A DNA stretch of 59,557 bases from contig NZ_LFLZ01000058.1 in assembly GCF_001189845.1 (NCBI RefSeq), forward strand, positions 1 to 59,557. Reading direction: 5' to 3'. The position numbers were made by a program, and so were the translations under genes. The notes beneath the pieces were generated by a model, which was not told where the DNA came from, did no database searches, and worked only from the letters and a program-made list of their open reading frames with translations. Source of the stretch: Bradyrhizobium tropiciagri. Lineage in GTDB: Bacteria; Pseudomonadota; Alphaproteobacteria; Rhizobiales; Xanthobacteraceae. Positions 34,965 to 43,281 of this stretch are shown piece after piece (within the stretch, counting starts at the first letter, position 1; each line of letters opens with the position of its first letter).

Positions 34965-35417
34965 CCGCGCCTGGACGTAGACGTCCGTGTTATTGGACCG
35001 CTGATTGATACCGTACAACGCCAGATGCGTCTCGATCTCGGTCGTAGCAACGGGGGCGAGCCGCCAAGCCAGCGCGTTCTGACGTGTGTAATAGTCGGCC
35101 TCGGAACTCGGGCGCTATCCCGACCATGGTCGATACTGCGTAAGGCGGCCTCAATCGCCTTTTGCCGACAGATCGCAAGCAGACGATGGCGCAGCAGGCA
35201 GCAGCGCTGGATCTCCTACGAAAGCTCGGCGATGCCGATCGCGAGCAGCCATTCGATGGTAGACCGCGGCGCCAAATCGGCGAAGATCGCCTAGCGTAGC
35301 GCGTGGCAGGTCAAGCCGTTCACCGGGGAGCAGCAGGGGCGGCGTTGCCAACACCACAAACTCACCGGAAGCATTGGCGTTGTTGCGGTTAGCTCATGTG
35401 CGATCTGGAATTGCCCG
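34965..35417 (-). pseudogene. Decayed copy of the hypothetical gene at 35785-36339
   Basis: The DNA aligns along its length with 35880-36340. The copy has lost its start codon (ATG has become CTG: LNGQFQIAHELTATT against MNGPFQTARGLTATT) and carries frameshifts, e.g. after LTATT. Only pieces such as PPLLLPGERLD remain in frame. It is the left half of a degenerate tandem duplication with the next feature. Confidence 0.75.
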
Positions 35418-35418
35418 T

Positions 35419-35706
35419 TCAGGGTGCGGAAACCTCCGATGCCAGGCGCGGGGCTGCAGCGTTGACGACGGCGGTGCCAAGCTGGCTGTAGATCGGACCT
35501 GCTGACCACAAGTCGTGCGCCGCCTGCAACGGCTCGATCTGAAGGTTCACCCACCAGGCCCTTTCATTGCCGTGCCTATACAGCTCCTGGTGATGGGCGC
35601 TACACAATGGGACAGTGAACTCGTCGCTTACCTTGCGGCCGAGAGCCTTGGGTTGAGCGAACTTCAAATGGTGGGCATCGCATGGACTTTGCTGGCAGAC
35701 GACCAA
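35419..35706 (-). pseudogene. Duplicated C-terminal fragment of the ERF-family gene
   Basis: 95 codons that repeat the C-terminal HNH/zinc-type part of the ERF protein: CQQSPCDAHHLKFAQP, then RKVSDE(F/Y)TVPLC and HGNERAWW are nearly the same in both copies. The homology ends at about 35703, and no ERF domain precedes it. The frame is intact to its stop, but there is no start context, so it is probably not expressed. Confidence 0.7.
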
Positions 35707-35784
35707 ACAAGCCGCTCATCGTCTCCAACGAGGGCTCATCCCTGCCAGGTGAACCTGTTTCGCCGCACCGCGGCGCCGAACGCG

Positions 35785-36339
35785 CTAGGCTAGATAGCGA
35801 TGCTTCTTGATCTCCCTGATGAACATGAGGCGTCTGGCCTGCGCGGCATTGAGCAGGCCCTCGAACAAGACGAAGACCTCGCGCGCCTGGACGTAGACGT
35901 CGGTGTTGATGGAATGCTGATCGAAACCGTACGACGCAAGACGCTCCTCGATTTGGGTCGTAGCAACAGGGTCGAGCCGCCAACTCAGCGCGTTTTGACG
36001 TGTGTAGTAGTCGGCCTCGTCCTCGACCTCAGGCGCGATCCCGGCCATATCGATGCGGCGTAAGGCGGCCTCAATCGCCTGTTGCCGATAGGTCGCAAGC
36101 AGCCGATGGCGCAGGAGGCGGTAGCGCTGGATCTCCCAGGACAGTTCGGCGACGTCGATCGCGAGCAACCATTCGATGGCAGACTGTGGCGCCAAATCAG
36201 CGAAGATCGCCTGGCGTAGCGCGTGATAGTGGTCGAGGCGTTCGCCGGGAAGCAACAGGGGTGGCGGCGCCAGTACTTCAAACTCGACCGGCAGCGTTGT
36301 TGCGGTCAGCCCGCGCGCGGTTTGGAAGGGACCGTTCAT
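35785..36339 (-). CDS. Conserved hypothetical protein of the recombination module
   Basis: 184 residues from the ATG overlapping the ERF stop (ATGA at 36336-36339); the longer frame to 36423 lies within the ERF gene. Soluble, helical, rich in Arg/Glu/Ala: LLLPGERLDHYHALRQAIFA, SAIEWLLAIDVAELSWEIQR, LFEGLLNAAQARRLMFIREI. No domain recognised. Its coupling to ERF and YqaJ genes suggests a part in phage-style recombination or replication. A decayed copy lies downstream. Confidence 0.65.
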   Translation of the reverse strand: MNGPFQTARGLTATTLPVEFEVLAPPPLLLPGERLDHYHALRQAIFADLAPQSAIEWLLAIDVAELSWEIQRYRLLRHRLLATYRQQAIEAALRRIDMAGIAPEVEDEADYYTRQNALSWRLDPVATTQIEERLASYGFDQHSINTDVYVQAREVFVLFEGLLNAAQARRLMFIREIKKHRYLA

Positions 36340-37523
36340 CGTGGGGGAGCCTCCGCCCCTAAGCGAGTGGGAGCGGCCGGGCTCGCGACGGTGAGCGGGC
36401 TGTGGACCGGGCTCGCCGTCCACAAGTCAAGCGCCACCCGCGACGGCTCGATCTGCAGATTCGCCCACCAGGCCCTTTCATTGCCATGTCGATGCAGCTC
36501 GTGGTGATGGGCGCGGCACAGCGGGACGGTGTATTCGTCGCTGACCTTACGGCTGAGAGCTCTTGGTTGGGCGAACTTCAAATGGTGCGCGTCGCATGGG
36601 CTTTGCTGGCAAACGAGGCAAGGCTGCTCCCGGACAAAGAGCAGGTGGCCCTTGCTGCGCTTGCGGGGAAGCTCTTTGGGGTGGGCCAGCGCGGCCTCGG
36701 GCGCAGCTGGTAGCGGGGCGACCCGCAGCGCGGACTCGGTGCCCGAAGGACCCTCCGGGAGCGGCTCCGGCGGCAGACTTGGGTCTTGTTCTAAGGCGGC
36801 CGCCTGTTCGACCATGGTGGCTCGGCCGGCCTCCTGAAGCCTGACCAGATAGGCGGCCTCGACGAGCTTGGCGTCCGGCTCCAAAAGGGTGTTTTTGAGC
36901 GGGAGGCTAGCCTTGGCCCAGACGAGGAGGTCATCGCCTGGAGGCAGGACCGCGAGCTGGCTCAACAGCCGCTCCCGGAGCTCGGCAGACTGTGGGGGGC
37001 CAAGCACCGGCGCGCGGTTGAGAACGCCCTTGGCGGGCTTGGCCCTCGCGCCAGGGAGCGCTTGCGGCGCCGCGGCCGGCGGGCTGGCCACTGCGTCAGG
37101 CGCGTCGAGATCGTCCTCGCCGGCAATCCCGACCAACGCAAATAGGGCGTAGCGGCGGGCGTAGGTCAGCGCAGCGCCCATGCGGTGCGGCGCCTCGGTG
37201 TCCTTGGCGGCGCAGACCGGAAGGTCGGAGGAGATCCATTCCCCGGAGGAATGGGCGATCAGGGTGGTCAGATGAATCTGCCCGCTGGCGGCCTCCAGGC
37301 GGGTGGTCTGGACGGTGGCGATTTCCTGCTGGCTCAAGCTTTTGCGAACGATGTCGAGGCCAGAGGCAAGGGAGGCGTAGCGGAAGGTCCGATCATCCTC
37401 CCTGGGGAAGGGCGAGCGGATGGTGGCGGTGAGCGTCTTTTCGGGGTTGACGAGGTCGGCCTGAGCCCGCGCCAGGGCGGCGGCGATGGCCCCGATGCTC
37501 TCACTGGACTGCAGCATCGGCAT
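36336..37523 (-). CDS. ERF-family single-strand annealing protein with C-terminal HNH-type domain
   Basis: 395 residues from ATG 37523 (GAGGT upstream). Residues ~1-140 match ERF recombinases: SIGAIAAALARAQADLVNPE; RYASLASGLDIVRKSLSQQE; MGAALTYARRYALFALVGIA; GEDDLDAPD. ERF anneals single-stranded DNA in phage recombination. A low-complexity linker leads to a C-terminal zinc/HNH-like module (LVCQQSPCDAHHLKFAQP, VPLCRAHHHELHRHG), similar to DUF968-type tails. Fused or neighbouring nuclease domains are common in such modules. Overlaps the YqaJ gene by 23 bases. Confidence 0.82.
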   Translation of the reverse strand: MPMLQSSESIGAIAAALARAQADLVNPEKTLTATIRSPFPREDDRTFRYASLASGLDIVRKSLSQQEIATVQTTRLEAASGQIHLTTLIAHSSGEWISSDLPVCAAKDTEAPHRMGAALTYARRYALFALVGIAGEDDLDAPDAVASPPAAAPQALPGARAKPAKGVLNRAPVLGPPQSAELRERLLSQLAVLPPGDDLLVWAKASLPLKNTLLEPDAKLVEAAYLVRLQEAGRATMVEQAAALEQDPSLPPEPLPEGPSGTESALRVAPLPAAPEAALAHPKELPRKRSKGHLLFVREQPCLVCQQSPCDAHHLKFAQPRALSRKVSDEYTVPLCRAHHHELHRHGNERAWWANLQIEPSRVALDLWTASPVHSPLTVASPAAPTRLGAEAPPR

Positions 37524-38364
37524 TCCCCACCTCGACGGCATCGAAGCTGACGGCGCCGGATTTGGACCGCTTGGCGCGCACGCCGTGGCCGGTCGCCTCC
37601 TTGGCGTCCTCCGGGACGAGCGCCTTCAGCTCCGCTTTCGCCACTTCGTGGTCGCCATGGGCGGCCCGGGTGCGCAGATAGGTGGTGGCCAGCTCGGCCC
37701 AGAGATTGGATCCGCTCATGTCGACGACCTTGACCGCCTCCAGCCGCGGCCGTGGCGCCTCGATGTTGAACGGGACTGGTGGATCGCCGGTCTTCACGCA
37801 GCGCCAGAACTTCCTCTCGGCGGTCAGCAGAAGGTGCTGGTAGAGCGGATCGGCATGGATGTTGATTTCGACCCATTTGCCGCCGCCGGTGATGATCGAG
37901 AGCACGGCCGAGCGTGCAGCCACAACCCACATGCTGTGCTGCAGCTGCGCCATGTGCTTTTCGGCAGCGCCCTCCTCGGTGAAGGCCCAAGGCAGCATGA
38001 ATTTGGCTTCGAACACCGCGCCGGTCTGTTCGACGATGCCGTCCAGCGTTGCTGCCATCCATGTATGGACGGGGTGACGGACACGCTTCTGGACGTCTTT
38101 CACGGTCTGGCTGTTGTTACGCTGGTACCAGGCCCGATTGAGCTCCTCAGTGGCGGTGCCGAGCTGGACGACCAAATTGTTGGATAAGTCTTCGGGCTCT
38201 GTCTCGCCGCGCTTTTCCCGCCACAGGCGGATGAGGTCGGCCTCATCATTGCCCATGATGATGCGGGCATCCGAGCCGCCGATGAAATGGCGGCGATCGG
38301 CAGGGTTGAACTTGACGAGTTGGAATTGCGGCGCTGTTGCGCCATCGGTCTGAAGAGCAGTCAC
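37501..38364 (-). CDS. YqaJ-family phage recombination exonuclease
   Basis: 287 residues from a GTG with an AGGAG ribosome site six bases upstream; the ATG at 38406 lacks such a site. YqaJ/lambda-exonuclease fold features: FIGGSDARIIMGNDEADLIR, VQLGTATEELNRAWYQR, HPVHTWMAATLDGIVEQTGA, VFEAKFM (the Asp and Glu-x-Lys of the active site), then LQHSMWVVAARSAVLSIITG. The enzyme would resect double-strand ends and feed ERF, as in the lambda Red pair. Encoded just before ERF on the same strand. Confidence 0.85.
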   Translation of the reverse strand: MTALQTDGATAPQFQLVKFNPADRRHFIGGSDARIIMGNDEADLIRLWREKRGETEPEDLSNNLVVQLGTATEELNRAWYQRNNSQTVKDVQKRVRHPVHTWMAATLDGIVEQTGAVFEAKFMLPWAFTEEGAAEKHMAQLQHSMWVVAARSAVLSIITGGGKWVEINIHADPLYQHLLLTAERKFWRCVKTGDPPVPFNIEAPRPRLEAVKVVDMSGSNLWAELATTYLRTRAAHGDHEVAKAELKALVPEDAKEATGHGVRAKRSKSGAVSFDAVEVGNADAAVQ

Positions 38365-38597
38365 CGGTATCTCCTGATCTGACCACCGCGGCGAAAGGTG
38401 CCGCACTGCGCAAACCTCGCTGGATGCGAGGTGAGATACCGGGGCCGAAGTCTGCCGGCCGACTCAGTAACGCTCCGTTTGCCGCGGAAGGCCAGTGCTT
38501 TCTGCAGCAATAATCTTGCTCTTTTGCGCGTCACAGCTTGATGGGATCGCGGATCGGAGCGAGGTGGTGGCGTGACCGGTGAAGGAGGGGATAGGGC

Positions 38598-39047
38598 ATG
38601 GCGTCAAATCGACAAATCGAAGCCAATCGGAGAAACGCCAAGCACAGTACGGGTCCGAAGACTGACCCGGGAAAGCTTCGATCAAGCCGGAATGCGCTCC
38701 GTCACGGACTGTCGCGCTCGATCGCAGATGAGAACGTGGGGGCTAACGCACTGACGCGCGCCGTTCTGGATCGGTTGGAGCAAGAGACGCTTTCGATCGA
38801 GCCGACCGTCTTGGTTCAAAGCAAGCGGGAGCTCGCCCGCATCCGCGCCGTCCGCTATGAATTGCTCGTCGCCTTCTTGGCAGCACCAGACCATGCGCTA
38901 GCAAAACGGCTTCGCGGCCTTATGCGGTACGAATCCGCGGCCTTCGCGAAGCAGAAGCATGTGATCCGGTCGGGCAAGAGTAGCAGAGCGCGCGCAGAAA
39001 CGACCGGGCTTCCGGCGCAAGCGGAGCGTTCGTGCAGCAACACATAG
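38598..39047 (+). CDS. Conserved hypothetical protein (Bradyrhizobium-type)
   Basis: 149 residues. The N-terminus MASNRQIEANRRNAKHSTGP with KTDPGKLRSSRNALRHGLSR is a recurrent motif of small hypothetical proteins in Bradyrhizobium, frequently near mobile DNA. Mostly helical and basic, no membrane segment. No function is known to me. The upstream ATG at 38572 is out of frame. Confidence 0.6.
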   Translation: MASNRQIEANRRNAKHSTGPKTDPGKLRSSRNALRHGLSRSIADENVGANALTRAVLDRLEQETLSIEPTVLVQSKRELARIRAVRYELLVAFLAAPDHALAKRLRGLMRYESAAFAKQKHVIRSGKSSRARAETTGLPAQAERSCSNT

Positions 39048-39115
39048 AAGGCAAAGAGGGACGCGCGTGCGATGGACGCCCAATAGTCGAGCCGGCCATT
39101 ACGGCCAGCCTTAGG

Positions 39116-39294
39116 ATGATACATACCAAGCTCAAGGAGGCTGAGCAGATTGCGAGAGCCGCGGCGGCTTGTGCCGAGCCGGGCAGCGTCAGCGAGAGCG
39201 TCCAGCTCTTTCGATGGAGATCGAGCAGTTGATCTATGGCGCCGGACGGCTGCAGGACGCGGCATCCTTGTTCCGCACGTTGCTGCGAACGTGA
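39116..39294 (+). pseudogene. Small frameshifted gene
   Basis: Reads MIHTKLKEAEQIARAAAACA with EPGSVSESVQL, then another frame MEIEQLIYGAGRLQDAASLF and RTLLRT to the stop at 39292-39294. The two parts join naturally to a small helical protein; a one-base indel near 39210 separates them. It resembles small Bradyrhizobium proteins with the pattern AEPGSV...EQLIYE..R, by eye only. Confidence 0.45.
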
Positions 39295-39331
39295 AGGGCG
39301 CTCGTAGTCACGGCTGTGCGGATGGGGTTAG

Positions 39332-39577
39332 TTAGCAGCGCTTATCGCGGATATACCGCCTCAATAGTTTGATCGGATCGGCGGCCAGCGCCTCGGCGAT
39401 GGCAATAAATTCGATGACGTCGAGCCGCCGCTCCCCGCCCTCATATTTGGCGACAAAGGATTGCGGCTTGCCAAGCTTCTTGGCGAGCGCGTGCTGGCGG
39501 ATGCCGGCCTTCTGTCGTTGCGCGACCAGGAGCGCGATGAGGCGTTGATATTCGGCAGATTGGAGGGATTTTTGCAT
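39332..39577 (-). CDS. XRE-family helix-turn-helix regulator
   Basis: 81 residues, one HTH_3 domain at about 11-65: RLIALLVAQRQKAGIRQHAL, AKKLGKPQSFVAKYEGGERR, LDVIEFIAIAEALAADP. Small single-domain regulators of this kind control restriction and toxin-antitoxin operons by binding palindromes near their own promoter. It is divergent from the nuclease-like gene, and a perfect palindrome lies between them. Confidence 0.88.
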   Translation of the reverse strand: MQKSLQSAEYQRLIALLVAQRQKAGIRQHALAKKLGKPQSFVAKYEGGERRLDVIEFIAIAEALAADPIKLLRRYIRDKRC

Positions 39578-39631
39578 CGCCGCCGGGCGTTAAGGAATCG
39601 GGCGACAGGCAATCTGATCCTGGATTCGGAT

Positions 39632-39648
39632 TATCCCAAAATGGGATA
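39632..39648. promoter_or_regulatory. Palindromic operator between XRE and nuclease genes
   Basis: TATCCCA-AAA-TGGGATA, perfect 7+7 inverted repeat with a 3-base spacer, in AT-rich sequence 55 bases upstream of the XRE start. Probable binding site of the XRE protein controlling one or both divergent genes. Confidence 0.6.
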
Positions 39649-39863
39649 TTATTAACCGTAATCCGTTAGAGTTCGGGACGTTCGCTCGACTTGAGGACCG
39701 GAACGAGCGAACAGACCAGTGCGCGATGGTGATGTTGGGATTGGCGGAGATGGCGACACAGAGCAGCGGTGTAGGAAGCCGTATCGAGGAGCCGGGCGGG
39801 CGGAACGGGAGCCGTTCGCTAGCCGTTGCAAGCACCGGTCCTTACCAGGGCAACGCAGACGAA

Positions 39864-40793
39864 ATGACGGCCTTCAACGTTGGCGCGGTGCGTTACATCA
39901 AGCTGGGTGAGGGCGGCAAATGGGCCGGAGAGGCCATAAGGGCGGGCATTCTACCGTTCGGATATCGCGCCGTAGCCCATACGGCTTGCGCGCAAGGCGA
40001 TTGGGACAGGGTACGCGAACAGCTCATTACGATGGGCCGAACGAAAACCGGAGTGGGGCAGGGCCTGCGTGAGCTCCAGGCGTTTTATTCGATGGGCGAA
40101 GATACACTATGGGTGACCATAGCGGACGGACATCTTTGGTGGACGTTCGCGGATGCAAAAGTGATTGCAGGCGATCAAGACTATGATGCACCGGCCCGGT
40201 TCCGCCGCACCCGCGGCGGCTGGCGGTGCACCAGCCTTGGCGGGGTGCCGCTGACCTCGCGCAGCTTAAGCTCGGCGTTGACCAGCACCGCGAATTACCA
40301 GATGACGATCTGCGCAGTCCGGCAGGCGGATTATTTGTTGCGACGGATCCGTGGCGAAGACGAGCCGCTGCGCGCCGAGAGCGATCAATTGCTGTCGGAC
40401 ATGACCACAACCGTCGCCGCCATGGTGCGTCGCCTGGACTGGCGGGATTTCGAGACGCTGATCGATTTGATCTTCTCCCGCGGTGGTTGGCAGCGCATAA
40501 GCTTGCTCGGCGGCAACCAGGCGGACGTCGATTTGATCTTAAGGCAGCCGATCATCGGCGAAACCGCCTGGGTGCAAATCAAGTCGCAAACCTCGCAGGC
40601 TGAATTCGACGACTATCTTGGCCGGTTCGAACGTGAGGCAAGCTGCGATTTCTTCTTCTTTATCTATCACAGCGCGGCTCGTCCGATCAGAGGGCCCGCC
40701 GCAACGAAGGTCCGTGTTTGGTCGGCCGACCAAATAGCGAGCGCGGCGATCGACGCCGGTTTGCTGCGCTGGCTGTCTGACCGCCTGATCTAG
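39864..40793 (+). CDS. Restriction endonuclease-like protein (Mrr-type catalytic domain) with novel N-terminal domain
   Basis: 309 residues from ATG 39864; an in-frame ATG at 39726 adds 46 less protein-like residues. The C-terminal part has the Mrr-type PD-(D/E)xK core: LDWRDFETLIDLIFSRGGWQ (Glu197), GGNQADVDLILR (Asp223), VQIKSQTSQAEFDDYLGRF (Gln238-x-Lys240). Residues ~1-110 (AFNVGAVRYIKLGEGGKWAG, LWVTIADGHLWWTFADAKV) are a distinct domain, perhaps for recognising modified DNA; I do not know its name. A type IV-like restriction role is plausible. The divergent XRE gene and operator suggest controlled expression. Confidence 0.72.
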   Translation: MTAFNVGAVRYIKLGEGGKWAGEAIRAGILPFGYRAVAHTACAQGDWDRVREQLITMGRTKTGVGQGLRELQAFYSMGEDTLWVTIADGHLWWTFADAKVIAGDQDYDAPARFRRTRGGWRCTSLGGVPLTSRSLSSALTSTANYQMTICAVRQADYLLRRIRGEDEPLRAESDQLLSDMTTTVAAMVRRLDWRDFETLIDLIFSRGGWQRISLLGGNQADVDLILRQPIIGETAWVQIKSQTSQAEFDDYLGRFEREASCDFFFFIYHSAARPIRGPAATKVRVWSADQIASAAIDAGLLRWLSDRLI

Positions 40794-40957
40794 CAACCAG
40801 AATAATTGATCAAGAGCAGAACCTGATCCACCAGGTGCCCCATTCAACTCGTGTCCGCAGGGCGGAATGTTCGCCGCTGATTCACACCATATGCTGGGGG
40901 ACGAGCAGGTGCGGGAGCGACGGCCACGGTCCGAGACATAATCAATCGATGGGTTGT

Positions 40958-41392
40958 TTATGAGGTCGTCCCTCGCATTGGGTTTATGATTTGGATACCG
41001 GCGAAATCCTTTTCATTATCTGTCACCAAGAGACATTCGTTTGCGCCGGCAACAGCCGCAATGATCATATCGAGGCCATTGCGAGGTCGACCGGTGGCCT
41101 TACCGTCGGCCATTAGCCGCGCCCAGATGAGACCCGCTTTGTCGTCGAACGACAAAATGCGACCTGCGAACAAGGCTTGCGGGCCTTCCGACCCGGTAAA
41201 CCAGGCATCAAGCGCATCCCGCTTCTTGCCGCGCGGCTTTTCGAGAATGCCGCGGCGGATTTCCGCCACCGTAAGCGACGCGATGAATAGATTTTCGTCT
41301 TGCTGCTCCGCCCACCAGGCCAACAGGGATTCAGCGGGGTTGGGCCTGACAACATTACTGATGATGTTGGTATCAAGGAGATAGCGCGTCAC
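40958..41392 (-). CDS. PIN-domain toxin (VapC-like)
   Basis: 144 residues. PIN ribonuclease pattern: YLLDTNIISNVV with the first Asp (D7), TVAEIRRGILEKP with the central Glu, GLDMIIAAVAGANECLLVTD with the third acid, and DNEKDF. Such toxins cleave tRNA or rRNA and are neutralised by the cognate antitoxin. Its ATG overlaps the antitoxin stop (ATGA), the usual layout of such pairs. Length and motifs are intact. Confidence 0.9.
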   Translation of the reverse strand: MTRYLLDTNIISNVVRPNPAESLLAWWAEQQDENLFIASLTVAEIRRGILEKPRGKKRDALDAWFTGSEGPQALFAGRILSFDDKAGLIWARLMADGKATGRPRNGLDMIIAAVAGANECLLVTDNEKDFAGIQIINPMRGTTS

Positions 41393-41691
41393 AGATCGAC
41401 CTTGCGTCCCTTTTCGCGCGGGCGGGGAAAATCGAGGCCTGCGCCCACGAGGGGCGACCGACGCAAAGCGGTCAGGATACGGGCCGGCCTTGGCGGCTCA
41501 CCGGTGACGGCGGTCTTGACGGCTGCACGCACCTGCTCGGCTTGCGGCCCCTCTTCGGCCAATCGCCGAGCCAGCGTGCGGATGAGCTCTCGGTCAGCGT
41601 CCAAGGCCATCACCTCGAAGCGGGTGAAGCCGCGCTGCGTCAGTCGGGCACGGTAGTTCTGGATTGCTCTCCTCTGTGCGACGTTGCCCAT
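41389..41691 (-). CDS. Antitoxin of the PIN-toxin pair
   Basis: 100 residues from the ATG at 41691, with GGAGG six bases upstream; the ORF reaching 41799 is longer only by unlikely sequence. Reads NVAQRRAIQNYRARLTQRGF, then TRFEVMALDADRELIRTLAR and a charged tail (FPRPREKGRKVDL) that would bind the toxin. The N-terminal half is ribbon-helix-helix-like. It matches a VapB-like antitoxin type that I know from proteobacteria. Confidence 0.8.
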   Translation of the reverse strand: MGNVAQRRAIQNYRARLTQRGFTRFEVMALDADRELIRTLARRLAEEGPQAEQVRAAVKTAVTGEPPRPARILTALRRSPLVGAGLDFPRPREKGRKVDL

Positions 41692-41706
41692 GGCGGACCT
41701 CCATTC

Positions 41707-41720
41707 TATATCTGGATATA
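41707..41720. promoter_or_regulatory. Palindrome upstream of the toxin-antitoxin genes
   Basis: TATATC-TG-GATATA, a perfect 6+6 inverted repeat 15 bases upstream of the antitoxin start, within AT-rich promoter-like sequence. Typical place for autorepression by the toxin-antitoxin complex. Confidence 0.55.
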
Positions 41721-41912
41721 TAGCCGATAATCGTCTCGGAAACAAGGTGTCCTCTTGCCAACAAGGCGGGCCGGATGCGCCGTCGCGATCTTGCAGCAAA
41801 ATCTGCGGTCTGCCGATCCCTCATCGGCGGCATAAGGGGCGTCTGCGCGGATCGAGAATGAGGTCCTCGCGGCGGAGGCAGTCTGGATCGCGCCCGTTTT
41901 CGCAACGATGCT

Positions 41913-43211
41913 TTAGCGTTGGAATGGCTCGCCCGTAGCCTCCAATACAGCCTTTAGGCCGCACGCCGTTTGCATGCGCCGCACGGCGACGTCGCAATAT
42001 TGTGGGTCAAGCTCGATGCCATAACCGACCCGTCCGGTGCGCTCGGCGGCGATCAAGGTGGTTCCTGAACCGACAAACGGATCAAGCACGATGGCTTTGC
42101 GATGGGAGCAGTCGCGGATGGCGTCGGCGACCAAGGCAACGGGTTTGACGGTTGGGTGCAGCGCAAGGTCCTCGCGGCCATCGCCAAAGCCGCTCGCACC
42201 GGCGTAGCTCCAGACGTTGCTGCGGTTGCGGCCGTACTTGCCAAGCCCGATGTTGTTGAGGTGCGGCGCCGTTCCGGCCTTGAAGACCAAGACGAGCTCA
42301 TGCTGCGAGCGGTAGAGAGAGCCCATGCCGGCGTTGCTCTTGACCCAGACGCAGATGTTTTTGAGCTCGGTATAGGCGGCCTGACCGGCGCTCATCATAT
42401 GCGCGATATGGCGCCAATCGATGCATTGAAAATGGATGGCGCCGTCATCGGAATAGGCCGCCAGGTGGCCGAAGACCTCGGACAGAAAGTTGGTGAACTC
42501 GCCATCCGACATCTCGCCCGAGGCCATGGCGAACTCGCGATGCTGGATTTGGCCGAGCCCCCCGACATGGCCTGCGATCGGGACATTGTAGGGCGGATCG
42601 GAGAAGACCATTTGGGCGCGCGCATCGCCGAGCAGGGTCTGGTAGGTCTCACCCTTGGTCGCATCGCCGCAGATCAGCCGGTGCGCCCCGATGCACCAGA
42701 TGTCGCCGGGCCGGCTGATCGCCGGTCCCTCGGGCGGCGGGATCGGCAGGTCCGCGGCATCCTGCGCGGCGTTGGTCGCCTCGCCAATCAGGATGTCGAT
42801 TTCAGGTAATTCAAAGCCGGTGATGGTAACGTCCAGATCGATGTCGAGATCCGAGAGGTACTGCAGCTCAAGGCCGAGCAGGCTGCGATCCCAGCCGGCG
42901 TTTTCGGCAAGCTTGTTGTCCGCAATGACATAGGCACGGATTTCGCCCTCGCTCATCTGCGAGAGGCGAACGGTTGGCACCTCGGCAAGGCCGATGGTCT
43001 TTGCGGCCGCGAGGCGGCCGTGCCCCGCGATCACACCATTGTTGTCGTCGACCAGGACAGGATTGGTAAATCCAAATCTTTGGATCGCCTTTGCGATTTG
43101 CGCGATTTGCTTCTTTGAATGGGTGCGCGGATTGGTGGCGCGCGGATTTAGATCGCAGGTCTTTTGATAGGTAAGGTCGAGCTTTCTGTTCCAGCGTGGG
43201 TCTTCTAACAT
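41913..43211 (-). CDS. DNA methyltransferase with N-terminal ParB-like domain
   Basis: 432 residues from the ATG at 43211 (GGGAG upstream). Residues ~20-85 form a ParB/sulfiredoxin-like domain (NPRTHSKKQIAQIAKAIQRF, PVLVDDNNGVIAGHGRLAAA). The methyltransferase part has the catalytic DPPY motif at 205-208 and FVGSGT at 379-384, i.e. DPPY before the SAM motif, a beta-class N6-adenine or N4-cytosine enzyme. Such ParB-methylase fusions are frequent in prophages and integrative elements. No cognate restriction enzyme is adjacent, so it is probably an orphan or anti-restriction methylase. Confidence 0.9.
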   Translation of the reverse strand: MLEDPRWNRKLDLTYQKTCDLNPRATNPRTHSKKQIAQIAKAIQRFGFTNPVLVDDNNGVIAGHGRLAAAKTIGLAEVPTVRLSQMSEGEIRAYVIADNKLAENAGWDRSLLGLELQYLSDLDIDLDVTITGFELPEIDILIGEATNAAQDAADLPIPPPEGPAISRPGDIWCIGAHRLICGDATKGETYQTLLGDARAQMVFSDPPYNVPIAGHVGGLGQIQHREFAMASGEMSDGEFTNFLSEVFGHLAAYSDDGAIHFQCIDWRHIAHMMSAGQAAYTELKNICVWVKSNAGMGSLYRSQHELVLVFKAGTAPHLNNIGLGKYGRNRSNVWSYAGASGFGDGREDLALHPTVKPVALVADAIRDCSHRKAIVLDPFVGSGTTLIAAERTGRVGYGIELDPQYCDVAVRRMQTACGLKAVLEATGEPFQR

Positions 43212-43281
43212 GTTGGTCTCCCATTTTGGTTCACGAGGGAGACCTACCGCGGCGGCGGGATCATTCAGGATAATACGAGCC

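Noticed and set aside
42102..42809. 235-codon plus-strand frame
   Set aside because: Antisense to the methyltransferase gene.
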